Assembly: GCF_011046735.1 (NCBI RefSeq)
Contig: NZ_CP049258.1
Span: forward strand, 4,792,001 to 4,856,000
Reading direction: 5' to 3'
DNA: 64,000 bases
From: Nordella sp. HKS 07
Lineage (GTDB): Bacteria; Pseudomonadota; Alphaproteobacteria; Rhizobiales; Aestuariivirgaceae
Below, piece by piece: positions 42,622 through 50,878 of the stretch; the first letter of the stretch is position 1, and the number at the start of each line of letters is the position of its first letter. A program made the position numbers and the translations under genes. Under the pieces are notes generated by a model. That model was not told the origin of the DNA. It made no database searches and saw only the letters and a program-made list of their open reading frames with translations.

Positions 42622-43644
42622 TCAGGCGCGCCGGCGGGTCGACCACTTGTCGATACCGACGGCAATGATGATGACGAGACCGATCATCAGCTCCTGCACA
42701 AAGGGGGAGACCCCCATCAGCACGAGGCCGTTGCGCATGACGCCGATGATGAGCACACCGAGGATGGTGCCGAGAATGGTTCCTTCGCCGCCCGACAGCG
42801 ACGAGCCGCCGACGATGGTGGCGGCGATGACGTCGAGCTCGAGGCCGAGGCCGGTGCGCCCCGCCTGGCCGCTGGGCAGGAAGGCGAGACTCAATATGCC
42901 GGCAAAGGCGGCAAGTGCCCCCATCAGCACGAAGGCCGAGATCTTCACGCTGTTGATCGATATCCCGGAGACGCGTGCCGCCTTGGCGCTGCCGCCGACG
43001 GCGAAGACGCGGAAACCGAAATTGGTGCAGGAAAGCACCACCCAGGCGATCGCCGCGATCAGGATGAAGAAGACGAGTTGCATCGGCACGGTGCCGAAGA
43101 GATAGCCCTGGCCGATGAAGCTGAAGATCTCGAGCACGCTTGGATCGGCGCCATTGCGGACATTGACGGTGACGGGCTGGCCGTTGGTGAGGATGAGGGC
43201 GGAGCCGCGCACCACAGACAGCATGCCGAGCGTCGCGATCAGCGAGGGGAGGCGGCCATAGGTCGAGAGCACGCCATTGATGAGGCCGATCGTCATGCCG
43301 GTGAGGATACCGACGGCGAGCGCCGGCAAGAGGCCCCAGCCGGCAATGATCAGCATTCCGGTGGCGAGGCCGGACAATGCGTAGTTCGATCCGACCGAAA
43401 GGTCGACTTCGCCGGAGATCAGCACGAAGGTCATGCCGATGGCCATGATGCCGAGGAGCGAGACCTGGCGGCCGACATTGAGCAGATTGACTGAGGTCAG
43501 AAAGCCGTCAGTGGCGAAGGTGAGGAACAGGCATAGGACGACAAGCGCAAGAAACACGCCTGTTTCGCGTGCGCGCAAGAGTCCCGGCAATGAAAAGCGG
43601 TCCATGGCAGGTGCGCGCGCACCGGTCCCGACCGTATCGGTCAT
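42622..43644 (-). CDS. ribose-type sugar ABC transporter permease (RbsC-like)
   Basis: A membrane protein of 340 residues with about nine hydrophobic helices. The family motif region GGSSLSGGEGTILGTILGVLIIGVMRNGL near the C-terminus (positions about 280-310) is diagnostic for BPD_transp_2. A GGGAGG ribosome site precedes ATG 43644. It is first in a seven-gene minus-strand operon (permease, binding protein, ATPase, rbsK, rbsD, PanB-like, CHAT). A strong terminator at 43678-43703 separates it from the PhyH gene upstream, so the operon should have its own promoter near 43645-43677, or depend on read-through. Confidence 0.92.
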   Translation of the reverse strand: MTDTVGTGARAPAMDRFSLPGLLRARETGVFLALVVLCLFLTFATDGFLTSVNLLNVGRQVSLLGIMAIGMTFVLISGEVDLSVGSNYALSGLATGMLIIAGWGLLPALAVGILTGMTIGLINGVLSTYGRLPSLIATLGMLSVVRGSALILTNGQPVTVNVRNGADPSVLEIFSFIGQGYLFGTVPMQLVFFILIAAIAWVVLSCTNFGFRVFAVGGSAKAARVSGISINSVKISAFVLMGALAAFAGILSLAFLPSGQAGRTGLGLELDVIAATIVGGSSLSGGEGTILGTILGVLIIGVMRNGLVLMGVSPFVQELMIGLVIIIAVGIDKWSTRRRA

Positions 43645-43677
43645 TCTGTCCTCCCATTGGCCCCGTCGGGCCTAGTC

Positions 43678-43703
43678 AAAAAGCCGGGCCTTGGGGCCCG
43701 GCT
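43678..43703 (-). terminator. intrinsic terminator after the PhyH gene
   Basis: On the minus strand a perfect 9-bp stem (AGCCGGGCC/GGCCCGGCT, plus-strand arms at 43682-43690 and 43695-43703) with a 4-nt loop is followed directly by TTTTT. It lies 8 bp beyond the PhyH stop codon and before the sugar permease ATG. This is the clearest Rho-independent terminator in the window. Confidence 0.85.
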
Positions 43704-43710
43704 CAGATCG

Positions 43711-44475
43711 TCAAGATGCCTTGCGGAACGAACCCGCCGGCACCTTCTTCATTTCGTCGTAGTTGCCATATTCGCGCACCTTCTTGAACGGTGCGTTCTC
43801 GACGGCGTTGTAGGAGCAGATATAGCCCCAGCGATAGGTGTCGGAGCGGTTGGCGTCCGAGCGATGCAACAGGTTGCCGTCGAACACCAAAGCGTCACCC
43901 GCTTCCATCTCGACATAGACATGCTCGAAGCGCTTGAGCGCCGCCTCGAGATGCTCCTGCTCGACATTAGTCTGGTCGTTCTCGCGGATGTGATTGAGGC
44001 GGCCGAGCTTGTGCGTGGCCTTGAGCACCTGCAGGCAGCCATTCTCGCGCGTCGCCTTGTCGAGCGCGATATAGATGCTCATCATATCGGGGGCGAGACA
44101 GCCGTAATTGTACCAGTAGCCGAAATCCTGGTGCCATTCCCAGGCGCCGCCTTCATGCGGCTGCTTCATCGTCATCTTGTGGCTGTAGAGATAGATCGGT
44201 TTGCCGACGGCGCCCTCGGCGAGGCCGACCATGCGTTCATCGCGCGCCAGAAGTCCGTATTTGTCGTCCTCGGCCTTGGTCCACATCTTGAGGAGGGTGG
44301 TTTTGCCTTCCTTGTCGCCCTTGGCCATGATGGCGCCAGAAGCCTGCTCGGCCTCGAGCTGCTTGCGCGCATGGTCGCGGAAGTCGGCGACTTCCTCCTG
44401 GCTCAGCAGGCCCTTGCGGATGATATAGCCGTCGCGCGCGTAGTCCTTGGTCTCTTGCGCGGTCAATCCCAACAT
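43711..44475 (-). CDS. phytanoyl-CoA dioxygenase (PhyH) family protein
   Basis: An Fe(II)/2-oxoglutarate oxygenase of 254 residues. Iron ligands are H115 and D117 (WEWHQDFGYW) and H204 (NLLHRSDANRSD). The long aromatic segment FGYWYNYGCLAPDMMS and the GCLQVLKATHK motif follow the pattern of ectoine hydroxylase-like PhyH proteins that act on small polar molecules. ATG 44475 (MLGLTAQETKDY) is chosen. A further upstream ATG at 44556 adds 27 unconvincing residues. Divergent from an AraC-type regulator and followed by a strong terminator, so it is a single-gene unit. Confidence 0.9.
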   Translation of the reverse strand: MLGLTAQETKDYARDGYIIRKGLLSQEEVADFRDHARKQLEAEQASGAIMAKGDKEGKTTLLKMWTKAEDDKYGLLARDERMVGLAEGAVGKPIYLYSHKMTMKQPHEGGAWEWHQDFGYWYNYGCLAPDMMSIYIALDKATRENGCLQVLKATHKLGRLNHIRENDQTNVEQEHLEAALKRFEHVYVEMEAGDALVFDGNLLHRSDANRSDTYRWGYICSYNAVENAPFKKVREYGNYDEMKKVPAGSFRKAS

Positions 44476-44635
44476 TCTTTGTCTCCCTGCATGGACGAAA
44501 CAGGCTTGTATCGGGGCGCGGGCCTTGCCTTCGATGAGGGCGAAGGCCGCCGCCAAAAGCCAAGTTTCGGTCGCGATTAACTGTGACTCTGTGAGCTGTT
44601 GAGCGCGATCCTATGCACGCTTTTGCCGGCTGAAA

Positions 44636-45517
44636 ATGGACAAAGGAGTCCATTCTTTGTATAAAACGCGCATGTCCGAAACGGCCTTTCTGGAAAACCT
44701 GCATTATGTGCCCGAGCCTGGTTGGACGCTCGCTGCGGCAAGCGTTCTGCGTGCCGGGAAGGTGATGGCGGCGCCCGACTATCGGATCGTCCGGGCCGCG
44801 CATCCCGGGCAGGACATTCTTTATTGTCTGTCCGGTGGCGGCGTCGTGGAAACGCTGGGCGAGCGCGCCCACATCCGCCCCGGTCAGCTCGTCTGGATCG
44901 CCAATGAGTTACGCCACGGCCACTTCGCCGACCGGAAAGTCCCTTGGACCTTGCTGTGGTTCAGGCTTGACGGGCCCAATCTCCCGGCGCTGCGCCGCAA
45001 GCTCTTTGGCGACAGATTTCCACGCGCGACGCTCGCCGGGAATGTCAATCTCGTCCCGTGGTTCGACCGCCTGTTCACCACTATGCGGCGACGCGAGCCG
45101 GGACTCGATCTCAGACTCAATCAGCTGGTCGCCGATTTCCTGGCCATGATCGATCGCGGCCTTGCCGGCAGCGGTGAGCGCGAATTGCCGCCCTCTCTGA
45201 CGGCGGCGGTGAACGCGATGCGCGGCAATCTAGGGCTTGCCTGGGAAGCGGACGATCTGAGCGCCGTCTCAGGCCTGGGCCCGTCGCAGATCCGGCGTTT
45301 GTTCCGCAAGCATCTGCGCACCAGCCCCAGGCAGTGGCTCATTCGTGAGCGGTTGATGCAGGCGCAGTCACTGCTCGTCTCAGGCCGGAGCCTTGCACAG
45401 GTGGCGGAGATGTGTGGCTTCTGCGACGTCTACCACTTCAGCCGCGAATTCAAGCGCTCGACCGGTGTGGCGCCGTCCTCGTGGCGCAGGAGCGAACTCG
45501 GTACGCAAACTTTGTAA
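44636..45517 (+). CDS. AraC-family transcriptional regulator
   Basis: A 293-residue regulator with an N-terminal cupin-like sensor (ILYCLSGGGVVETLGERAHI and RPGQLVWIANELRHGHF) and two C-terminal helix-turn-helices (DLSAVSGLGPSQIRRLFRKH and LAQVAEMCGFCDVYHFSREFK). It probably senses a sugar or small metabolite and activates the divergent PhyH gene, perhaps also the sugar operon beyond. The start may instead be ATG 44672 (MSETAFLENLHYV). Neither has a good ribosome site. Confidence 0.88.
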   Translation: MDKGVHSLYKTRMSETAFLENLHYVPEPGWTLAAASVLRAGKVMAAPDYRIVRAAHPGQDILYCLSGGGVVETLGERAHIRPGQLVWIANELRHGHFADRKVPWTLLWFRLDGPNLPALRRKLFGDRFPRATLAGNVNLVPWFDRLFTTMRRREPGLDLRLNQLVADFLAMIDRGLAGSGERELPPSLTAAVNAMRGNLGLAWEADDLSAVSGLGPSQIRRLFRKHLRTSPRQWLIRERLMQAQSLLVSGRSLAQVAEMCGFCDVYHFSREFKRSTGVAPSSWRRSELGTQTL

Positions 45518-45531
45518 GAACTTCCCAAATT

Positions 45532-45559
45532 GTCATCCGGGCGAAAGCTGGGACCCATT
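45532..45559. repeat. fragment of a REP-like element
   Basis: The sequence GTCATCCGGGCGAAAGCTGG followed by GACCCATT resembles the conserved half of a repeat common in alphaproteobacteria (GTCATTCCGGCGAAAGCCGG, then GACCCA). Only half remains, between the convergent AraC and RTX genes. No other copy is present in this window. Confidence 0.4.
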
Positions 45560-45612
45560 AAATCGTGCAAAATGTGAAACGCCGCTCGAATTGATAGATT
45601 TCATGGGATCGG

Positions 45613-46803
45613 TCACGCGAAAACGAAATCGGCGCTTGTGAAATTCGAAGCCGAGAGGCTCTGCGTCGGATCGTCGATGAGGATCGAGATCGCGTGCCCG
45701 GCCGAGTCGAAGCCTTTGATGAGGACGTCCCCATCCGGCGTATTGTAGGCGTAGATAGATCCCGGTGCGCCTGAGCTGTTGTAGCTCTTTATACCGAGCT
45801 TCTCGAGGACGATGCGATCAGTTCGATCCTCGAAGTCCATGATCACATCTTGCCCGGACGTAGCGACGGCCCCCTTGAAGACAAATTTGTCGGCGCCGGC
45901 GCCGCCCCACAGGATATCAGCACCCCCATCACCGAAAAGCGTATCCGCGCCAGCGTCACCGCGGAGCACGTCATTGCCATCTCCGCCATAGAGCACATCG
46001 TTGTCGTCGCCACCGCTGAGCTGATCGGCACCCGCCTCTCCGCTGATTATGTCGGCGCCCGCGTCGCCAAAAGCCAGATCGCTGCCACCGCCGAGCTCCA
46101 TATTGTCGTCGCCATTGCCGCCATGCGCTTCATCATTGCCACCTTCGGAATCTATGACATCGTTTCCATCGCCGCCGTCGAGATAGTTGTTGCCATCTCC
46201 GCCATCGACCAAGTCATTGCCGTTTCCGCCATAGACGCGATCATCGCCGGCCTGGCCTTTGAGCGCGTCGTCGCCAACCTCACCATAGATCGTATCGTTG
46301 CCGGCGCCGCCGCCCACCGCCTGCTGCGTCAGCTTGCCTGTCGCCGGATTGATCCGGTTGACGAACCCATCGTTGCCCGCGCCGGCATAGATCACATCAT
46401 CGCCCGCACCGGCGTCGATATATTCCTCCCCGGCGCCGCCATAGATCACGTCATTGCCGAGTCCGCCGATGATGCTGTCATGACCTTCGCCGCCATAGAT
46501 CGTGTCATCGCCTTCCTTGCCGTCGAAAATGTCATTCCCGAGATTGCCATGCATGGTGTCGTCGCCCGCACCGCCATCCAGGCTATCGTTGCCGTCTCCC
46601 CCCTCCATGTAGTCGTTGCCATCGCCGCCCTTGAGGAAATCGTCTCCCGCTCCGCCAAGCAGCGTGTCATTGCCGAGCCCGCCTTCGATATAGTCATTGC
46701 CGGCATAGCCCCAGATCAAGTCGTCGCCGTCAAATCCATAGATATTATCCGCGGTGTCGGTTCCAAAGAGCCGGTCCGCCAGGGCCGTCCCGTTTATATT
46801 CAT
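45613..46803 (-). CDS. RTX calcium-binding repeat protein
   Basis: A 396-residue protein made almost entirely of glycine-rich nonapeptides of the form GGxGNDxLx (for example GGLGNDTLLGGAGDDFLKGG), roughly residues 15-340. These fold into a calcium-filled parallel beta-roll. The last about 60 residues (MDFEDRTDRIVLEKLGIKSY... to SADFVFA) are the usual C-terminal cap and secretion region of type I-exported proteins (KFVFKG, MDFEDRTDRI). There is no N-terminal signal peptide, consistent with type I export. No catalytic domain is visible, so an adhesin, biofilm or surface role is more likely than an enzyme. No ABC exporter or HlyD gene is nearby. A GGAGG site precedes ATG 46803. Confidence 0.9.
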   Translation of the reverse strand: MNINGTALADRLFGTDTADNIYGFDGDDLIWGYAGNDYIEGGLGNDTLLGGAGDDFLKGGDGNDYMEGGDGNDSLDGGAGDDTMHGNLGNDIFDGKEGDDTIYGGEGHDSIIGGLGNDVIYGGAGEEYIDAGAGDDVIYAGAGNDGFVNRINPATGKLTQQAVGGGAGNDTIYGEVGDDALKGQAGDDRVYGGNGNDLVDGGDGNNYLDGGDGNDVIDSEGGNDEAHGGNGDDNMELGGGSDLAFGDAGADIISGEAGADQLSGGDDNDVLYGGDGNDVLRGDAGADTLFGDGGADILWGGAGADKFVFKGAVATSGQDVIMDFEDRTDRIVLEKLGIKSYNSSGAPGSIYAYNTPDGDVLIKGFDSAGHAISILIDDPTQSLSASNFTSADFVFA

Positions 46804-47085
46804 CGTTGCCTCCAGGAATGGATATGGTCTGCAATCACAATGTGGAAAACACGCAACGGGCGCCATCCTTCGTGAGCGTCGCCTGTGAGCGACTTATACA
46901 CCTTATCACATTGGCCATTCGTACCTAACGGCAAGAAAAGGGGTGATTGTTGTTTGATATTTGCGTTGTATTTTCTGTGAATCTCAACGACTGGTTTTAA
47001 CTTGTAATTGCGCTCGATTGTTGGGCACACTTGTGGTTGTGGACGGCTCGCTTAGTCAGAAAATCAACTGACAGAGGAGAGGCTC

Positions 47086-47418
47086 ATGAAAAAGACGATT
47101 CTCGCCGGTGCGGCCCTATTGGCATTGTTGGCAGCGAGTCAAGTCGTTCTAGCTGATGGCCGTGGGCCTGGTGGTGACAGTGGCATCAACAATGGCGGCG
47201 ATCCCGATGGTCGTGGGCCTGGCGGTGACAGCGGCAGTGGCGGCGGTGACGGCGGTGGGCCGACACCAACACCACTCGGTGACGGCGGAGGCAGCGGCGG
47301 CGGCGGCGATGGCGGCGGCAACGGCAACAACGGCGGGGCCCCAGACGGCAGCGGTGGCGGCCAGGATTCCGGCAGCAGCGGCGGTGATGGCGGAGGCAGC
47401 GGAGGCGGCGGAGGCTAA
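47086..47418 (+). CDS. small exported glycine/aspartate-rich protein
   Basis: A 110-residue product with a signal peptide (MKKTILAGAALLALLAASQV, cleaved near VLA-DG). The mature part is almost wholly Gly, Asp, Ser and Asn. Two nearly identical units RGPGGDSG occur near residues 27 and 44, followed by a TPTP stretch and then GGG runs. A strong GAGGAGAGG ribosome site lies before ATG 47086, and a terminator-like hairpin follows the stop. It is divergent from the RTX gene with an AT-rich 282-bp gap between them. Composition suggests an extracellular, unstructured, possibly cation-binding protein. I recognise no family. Confidence 0.65.
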   Translation: MKKTILAGAALLALLAASQVVLADGRGPGGDSGINNGGDPDGRGPGGDSGSGGGDGGGPTPTPLGDGGGSGGGGDGGGNGNNGGAPDGSGGGQDSGSSGGDGGGSGGGGG

Positions 47419-47436
47419 TCGCGTCAAATAACAAAA

Positions 47437-47458
47437 GCGTCCCTCAGGGGACGCCTTT
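47437..47458 (+). terminator. terminator-like hairpin after the glycine-rich gene
   Basis: A 7-bp perfect stem GCGTCCC (47437-47443) and GGGACGC (47448-47454) with a TCAG loop lies 18 bp after the stop codon at 47418. It is flanked by AAAA on the left and CTTT on the right. The T-run is short, so termination on the plus strand is likely but may be inefficient. Confidence 0.6.
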
Positions 47459-47844
47459 GGAGAGCATAGGCAGTCGGATGGGTTCTAGGCAACACCCTCC
47501 TTGAGAGCCGTCCCCGGTTCACATGAAGTTGCTGCCTTGAAGCGGAGGCGCGCGAGTCGGTGCGAGGTGCGACTAAATGGACGCACTGCTTGCGCGTCTT
47601 GCCGAGGGTGAATGATCCGCATCAAACGTCGCCCCCGCCGGCACCCACATCCGCAGGCGTCGTCTGGTTTACTCCCGCTTCCCTGCCTGGGGAATTCTAT
47701 CTTCCCTGCTCAAGAAACCGGGTTTGCGCCACACAAGTCCTTCAAGCTCGAGCAAATCTTCATGAAGACCGAGGTGCGGGAAGGCGTTTTTCGCCTTCTA
47801 CCCTGTATCTACCCTGGATTTTCGCCACGCCCGGATGACGGACC
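47459..47844. other. gene-free interval with one hairpin
   Basis: No convincing gene lies here. Short open frames exist on the plus strand but have no ribosome site, signal peptide or family likeness. A perfect 7-bp hairpin GAAGGCG (47780-47786)/CGCCTTC (47792-47798) with a TTTTT loop may mark the end of the minus-strand ASKHA gene's transcript, which stops at 47845. I looked for a cobalamin riboswitch because the neighbour acts on corrinoids. I did not see its conserved core on either strand, and the location (3' of the gene) is also wrong. Confidence 0.5.
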
Positions 47845-49881
47845 CTAACCCCGCCGGCGCTTGCGCCTTTCGCTGCCATCCGTTTCAAGCGGGATGATGG
47901 TCTTCGGCTCCGGGAATTTCACTTCCTGGGCGAGATTGGCGAAATAAGCCGTCTTGTGCGGGATGGCCATCGCTTCGACGAAGTGCTGCTGGAACAGGGG
48001 CTCGACCGCCGTCTCAATCTTCTCGATGCGGCGCACCACCTGCTCGATCTCCTCGCGCGCCTTCGAATTGAGGAGGGCTATGCGCGCCCCCGTGCCCGCC
48101 GCATTGCCGGCCGACTGCACCTTGTCGAGGGGGCAATCGGGGATGAGGCCGAGGATCATCGCGAATTTGACATCGATATGGCTGCCGAAGGCGCCGGCGA
48201 GACGGATGCGGTCGACATGGTCGATGCCGAGCTTATCCATGAGCAGCCGCGTGCCGGCATAAAGCGCCGCCTTGGCGAGCTGGATGGCGCGCACGTCGTT
48301 CTGGGTGATGGAGATGAAAGGCTCGCCCTCGCGCACCACATAGGTGAAGGTGCGCTTATGCGGGCGGATGCGGGGAGATTTCTCCGCCATGCCGCCATCG
48401 ACCAGACCATCCTGATTGATGATGCCGGCGAGATACATTTCGGCGATCACCTCTATGATGCCGGAGCCGCAGATGCCGGTAACGCCGGTCGAGGCGACGG
48501 CTTCCTCGAAGCCCGGCTCGTCCGACCACAGATCGGAGCCGATTACGCGATAGCGCGGCTCGAGCGTGACCGGATCGATGCGGATACGCTCTATCGCGCC
48601 GGGCGCGGCGCGCTGCCCGCAAGTGATCTGGGCGCCTTCGAAAGCAGGCCCCGTCGGCGACGAGCAGGCAAGCAGCCGGTGTTTCGACCCCAGCACGATC
48701 TCGGCATTGGTGCCGACATCGACGATGAGCATGTTGTCTTCTGAGTACTGCGGCGATTCCGACAGCACCACGCCCGCCGTGTCGGCGCCGACATGGCCGG
48801 CGATGCAGGGCAGCACATAGACATAAGCGCCCGGATTGAGCTGGAGGTCGAGCTCCTTGGCGGGCCGCGTCACCGCAAGTCCGGTGGCGAGCGCGAAAGG
48901 CGCGCCGCCGAGCTCGGTCGGATCGATGCCGAGGAAGAGATGATGCATGACCGGATTGCCGACCAGCACCGCTTCGAGAATGTCGGTCTTGTCGATCTGG
49001 GCATCGCTCGCGACCTGGCCCGCGAGCGTGTTCAGCGCCTCGCGCACGGCGTGAGTCATTTCCTTCTCGCCGCCCGGATTCATCATCACATAGGAGACGC
49101 GGCTCATCAGGTCCTCGCCGAAGCGAATCTGCGGATTCATCAGGCCCGAGGAGGCGACGACCTCACCGGTCGACAGACTGCACAGATGTGCCGCGATGGT
49201 CGTGGAGCCGACATCGACGGCGAGCCCGAAGGCCTTGTCGTGGAAGCCCGGCCAGATCGCGGTCAGCATGTTGCCGCCGCTGGCGGGGCGCGAGAACACC
49301 GCGACGGTGATCTTCCACTCGCCCTGGCGCAGCACCTTCTGCAGGTTCTGCATGATGGCGAGGTTGCACGACACGCCGGTCACGTTCCATTGCTCCTCCA
49401 GAGCGCGATAGACGCGCTCGAGATCGGAGGAGGGCTTGTGCATGTCGGGCTCTTCGACCTCGATAAAATAGAGGCGGGTCGCCGGATTCATGTCGATGGC
49501 GCGCGTCTCGGCCCGTTTGCGCACCACCTGCTTGTGCACCTGGCTCTCGGGCGGCACGTCGATGACGGCATCGCCCAATAGTTTGGTCTGGCAGGAAAGC
49601 CTGCGCCCGGCGATGAGCCCGCGCTTGTCGTCATAGCGCTTCTCGACGGCCGAGAATTCGGAGAGATGCGCAGCACTCGACCTGATCCCATGCTTGGCGA
49701 ATTCGCCTTCGCCGATGGTGATCTGGCAGCGCCCGCAAATGGCGCGCCCCCCGCAGACAGAATCGATATCGACGCCGAGTGAGCGCGCTGCCTGCAGCAC
49801 CGGCGTGCCCAGCGGAAAGCGTCCGCGCTTGCCGGACGGCGTGAAGACGATCAATGCATCGTCGGGCGTCGTATCTGCCAT
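47845..49881 (-). CDS. ASKHA-domain corrinoid-reactivation protein (RamA-like) with N-terminal 2Fe-2S domain
   Basis: A 678-residue protein. Residues 1-110 form a plant-type ferredoxin domain with ligands C43, C49, C52 (VCGGRAICGRC) and C97 (RLSCQT). From about residue 215 the ASKHA ATPase fold (DUF4445) appears with GLAVDVGSTTIAAHL, MLIVDVGTNAEIVLG, GVTGICGSGIIEVI and IRLAGAFGSHID. This architecture is that of RamA/RACo-type reductive activators, which use ATP to reduce an inactive Co(II) corrinoid back to Co(I). It is the last gene of a four-gene operon, 5 bp after the methyltetrahydrofolate methyltransferase gene. It would service the missing corrinoid protein of the MttB system. Confidence 0.9.
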   Translation of the reverse strand: MADTTPDDALIVFTPSGKRGRFPLGTPVLQAARSLGVDIDSVCGGRAICGRCQITIGEGEFAKHGIRSSAAHLSEFSAVEKRYDDKRGLIAGRRLSCQTKLLGDAVIDVPPESQVHKQVVRKRAETRAIDMNPATRLYFIEVEEPDMHKPSSDLERVYRALEEQWNVTGVSCNLAIMQNLQKVLRQGEWKITVAVFSRPASGGNMLTAIWPGFHDKAFGLAVDVGSTTIAAHLCSLSTGEVVASSGLMNPQIRFGEDLMSRVSYVMMNPGGEKEMTHAVREALNTLAGQVASDAQIDKTDILEAVLVGNPVMHHLFLGIDPTELGGAPFALATGLAVTRPAKELDLQLNPGAYVYVLPCIAGHVGADTAGVVLSESPQYSEDNMLIVDVGTNAEIVLGSKHRLLACSSPTGPAFEGAQITCGQRAAPGAIERIRIDPVTLEPRYRVIGSDLWSDEPGFEEAVASTGVTGICGSGIIEVIAEMYLAGIINQDGLVDGGMAEKSPRIRPHKRTFTYVVREGEPFISITQNDVRAIQLAKAALYAGTRLLMDKLGIDHVDRIRLAGAFGSHIDVKFAMILGLIPDCPLDKVQSAGNAAGTGARIALLNSKAREEIEQVVRRIEKIETAVEPLFQQHFVEAMAIPHKTAYFANLAQEVKFPEPKTIIPLETDGSERRKRRRG

Positions 49882-49886
49882 GTCGC

Positions 49887-50855
49887 TTATCCGCGCCGGC
49901 GCCGGCGCTCCTCGCGGGCGCGGCGGCGGGCCTCGACATCTTCACCGGAGGCGCCGGTCGAGCCGTCGCCGGCGGACTGCGAAACCGCCGACGGCGTCGA
50001 CATCTCGCGGAACTTGTTCGTCCACACCCTGCAGTTCCGGTCGGTGCCGTTGAGCACATTGGCAGCGAGGATCGCATGCATGTCTTCGTCATGCAGGGGA
50101 TTCATGATCGCCGAGGTCATTCCATGCGACGCCGCCATGGCGAGGAAATAGCCGGTGAGCACGCGCCGGTTCGGCATGCCGAAAGCGATGTTGGAAGCGC
50201 CGCAGGTTGTGTTGACCTTGAGCTCCTCGCGCAGGCGCCTGACCAGGCGGAACACCTGCTGGCCGGCGGTACCCATGGCGCCGATCGGCATGACGAGCGG
50301 ATCGACGACGACGTCTTCCGGCTTGATGCCGTGATCGGCGGCGCGCTGCACGATCTTCTTCGCCACCTCGAAGCGCACATCGGGATCTTCCGAAATGCCG
50401 CTCTCGTCATTGGAGATGGCGACCACCGGCACGTTGTATTTGGCGACGAGGGGGAGGATGGCTTCGAGCTTCTCTTCCTCGCCGGTCACCGAATTGACGA
50501 GCGGGCGGCCCTTGGCGGTCTCGAGAGCCACTTTGAGCGCCGCCGTCACCGATGAGTCGATGCAGAGCGGCACGTCGGTGACCGACTGGACGATCTCGAT
50601 CGTTTGCTTGAGCAGCGGCGGCTCGGTTTCATTGGGATTGACGGCGGTGACGCCGGCATTGACGTCGAGCACATTGGCGCCGGCTTCCACCTGCGCCAAG
50701 GCGTCCCTGATGACCGTCTCGAAATTGCCGGCCTGCATCTCGGCCGCGAGCTTCTTGCGCCCGGTGGGATTGATGCGCTCGCCGATGACGCAGAAGGGCC
50801 GGTCGAAGCCGATCAGGAATTGCTTTTTTTCAGAAGCGATGAGGGTCTGTGTCAT
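49887..50855 (-). CDS. methyltetrahydrofolate:corrinoid methyltransferase (MeTr-like)
   Basis: A pterin-binding TIM-barrel enzyme of 322 residues. Conserved pterin-site segments are in order VIGERINPTGRKK, NVLDVNAGV, LCIDSSVTAALK, LVNSVTGEEEK, VVVDPLVMPIGAM and TTCGASNIAFGMPNR. The core length fits MeTr (about 262 residues). An extra C-terminal tail of about 50 residues is disordered and ends in a very basic run (EARRRAREERRRRRG), perhaps for docking. There is no cobalamin domain, so it is not MetH. It should move methyl groups between a corrinoid protein and tetrahydrofolate, connecting MttB-like demethylation to one-carbon metabolism. It lies between the virulence-factor gene and the ASKHA gene. 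Confidence 0.9.
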   Translation of the reverse strand: MTQTLIASEKKQFLIGFDRPFCVIGERINPTGRKKLAAEMQAGNFETVIRDALAQVEAGANVLDVNAGVTAVNPNETEPPLLKQTIEIVQSVTDVPLCIDSSVTAALKVALETAKGRPLVNSVTGEEEKLEAILPLVAKYNVPVVAISNDESGISEDPDVRFEVAKKIVQRAADHGIKPEDVVVDPLVMPIGAMGTAGQQVFRLVRRLREELKVNTTCGASNIAFGMPNRRVLTGYFLAMAASHGMTSAIMNPLHDEDMHAILAANVLNGTDRNCRVWTNKFREMSTPSAVSQSAGDGSTGASGEDVEARRRAREERRRRRG

Positions 50856-50878
50856 TGAGGTCCTCGTAGAGCAAAAAA

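Noticed and set aside
45850-46875. Plus-strand frame of 341 codons rich in Ile, Val and Ala opposite the RTX gene
   Set aside because: It mirrors the nonapeptide repeats of the RTX gene. The minus strand carries the calcium-binding motif and a good ribosome site.
47156-47434. Alternative frames in the glycine-rich gene
   Set aside because: Repeat-driven low-complexity frames on both strands. Only the frame at 47086 has a ribosome site and a signal peptide.
47459-47844. Cobalamin riboswitch near the corrinoid genes
   Set aside because: I could not find the conserved core on either strand, and the interval lies 3' of the ASKHA gene rather than before the operon.
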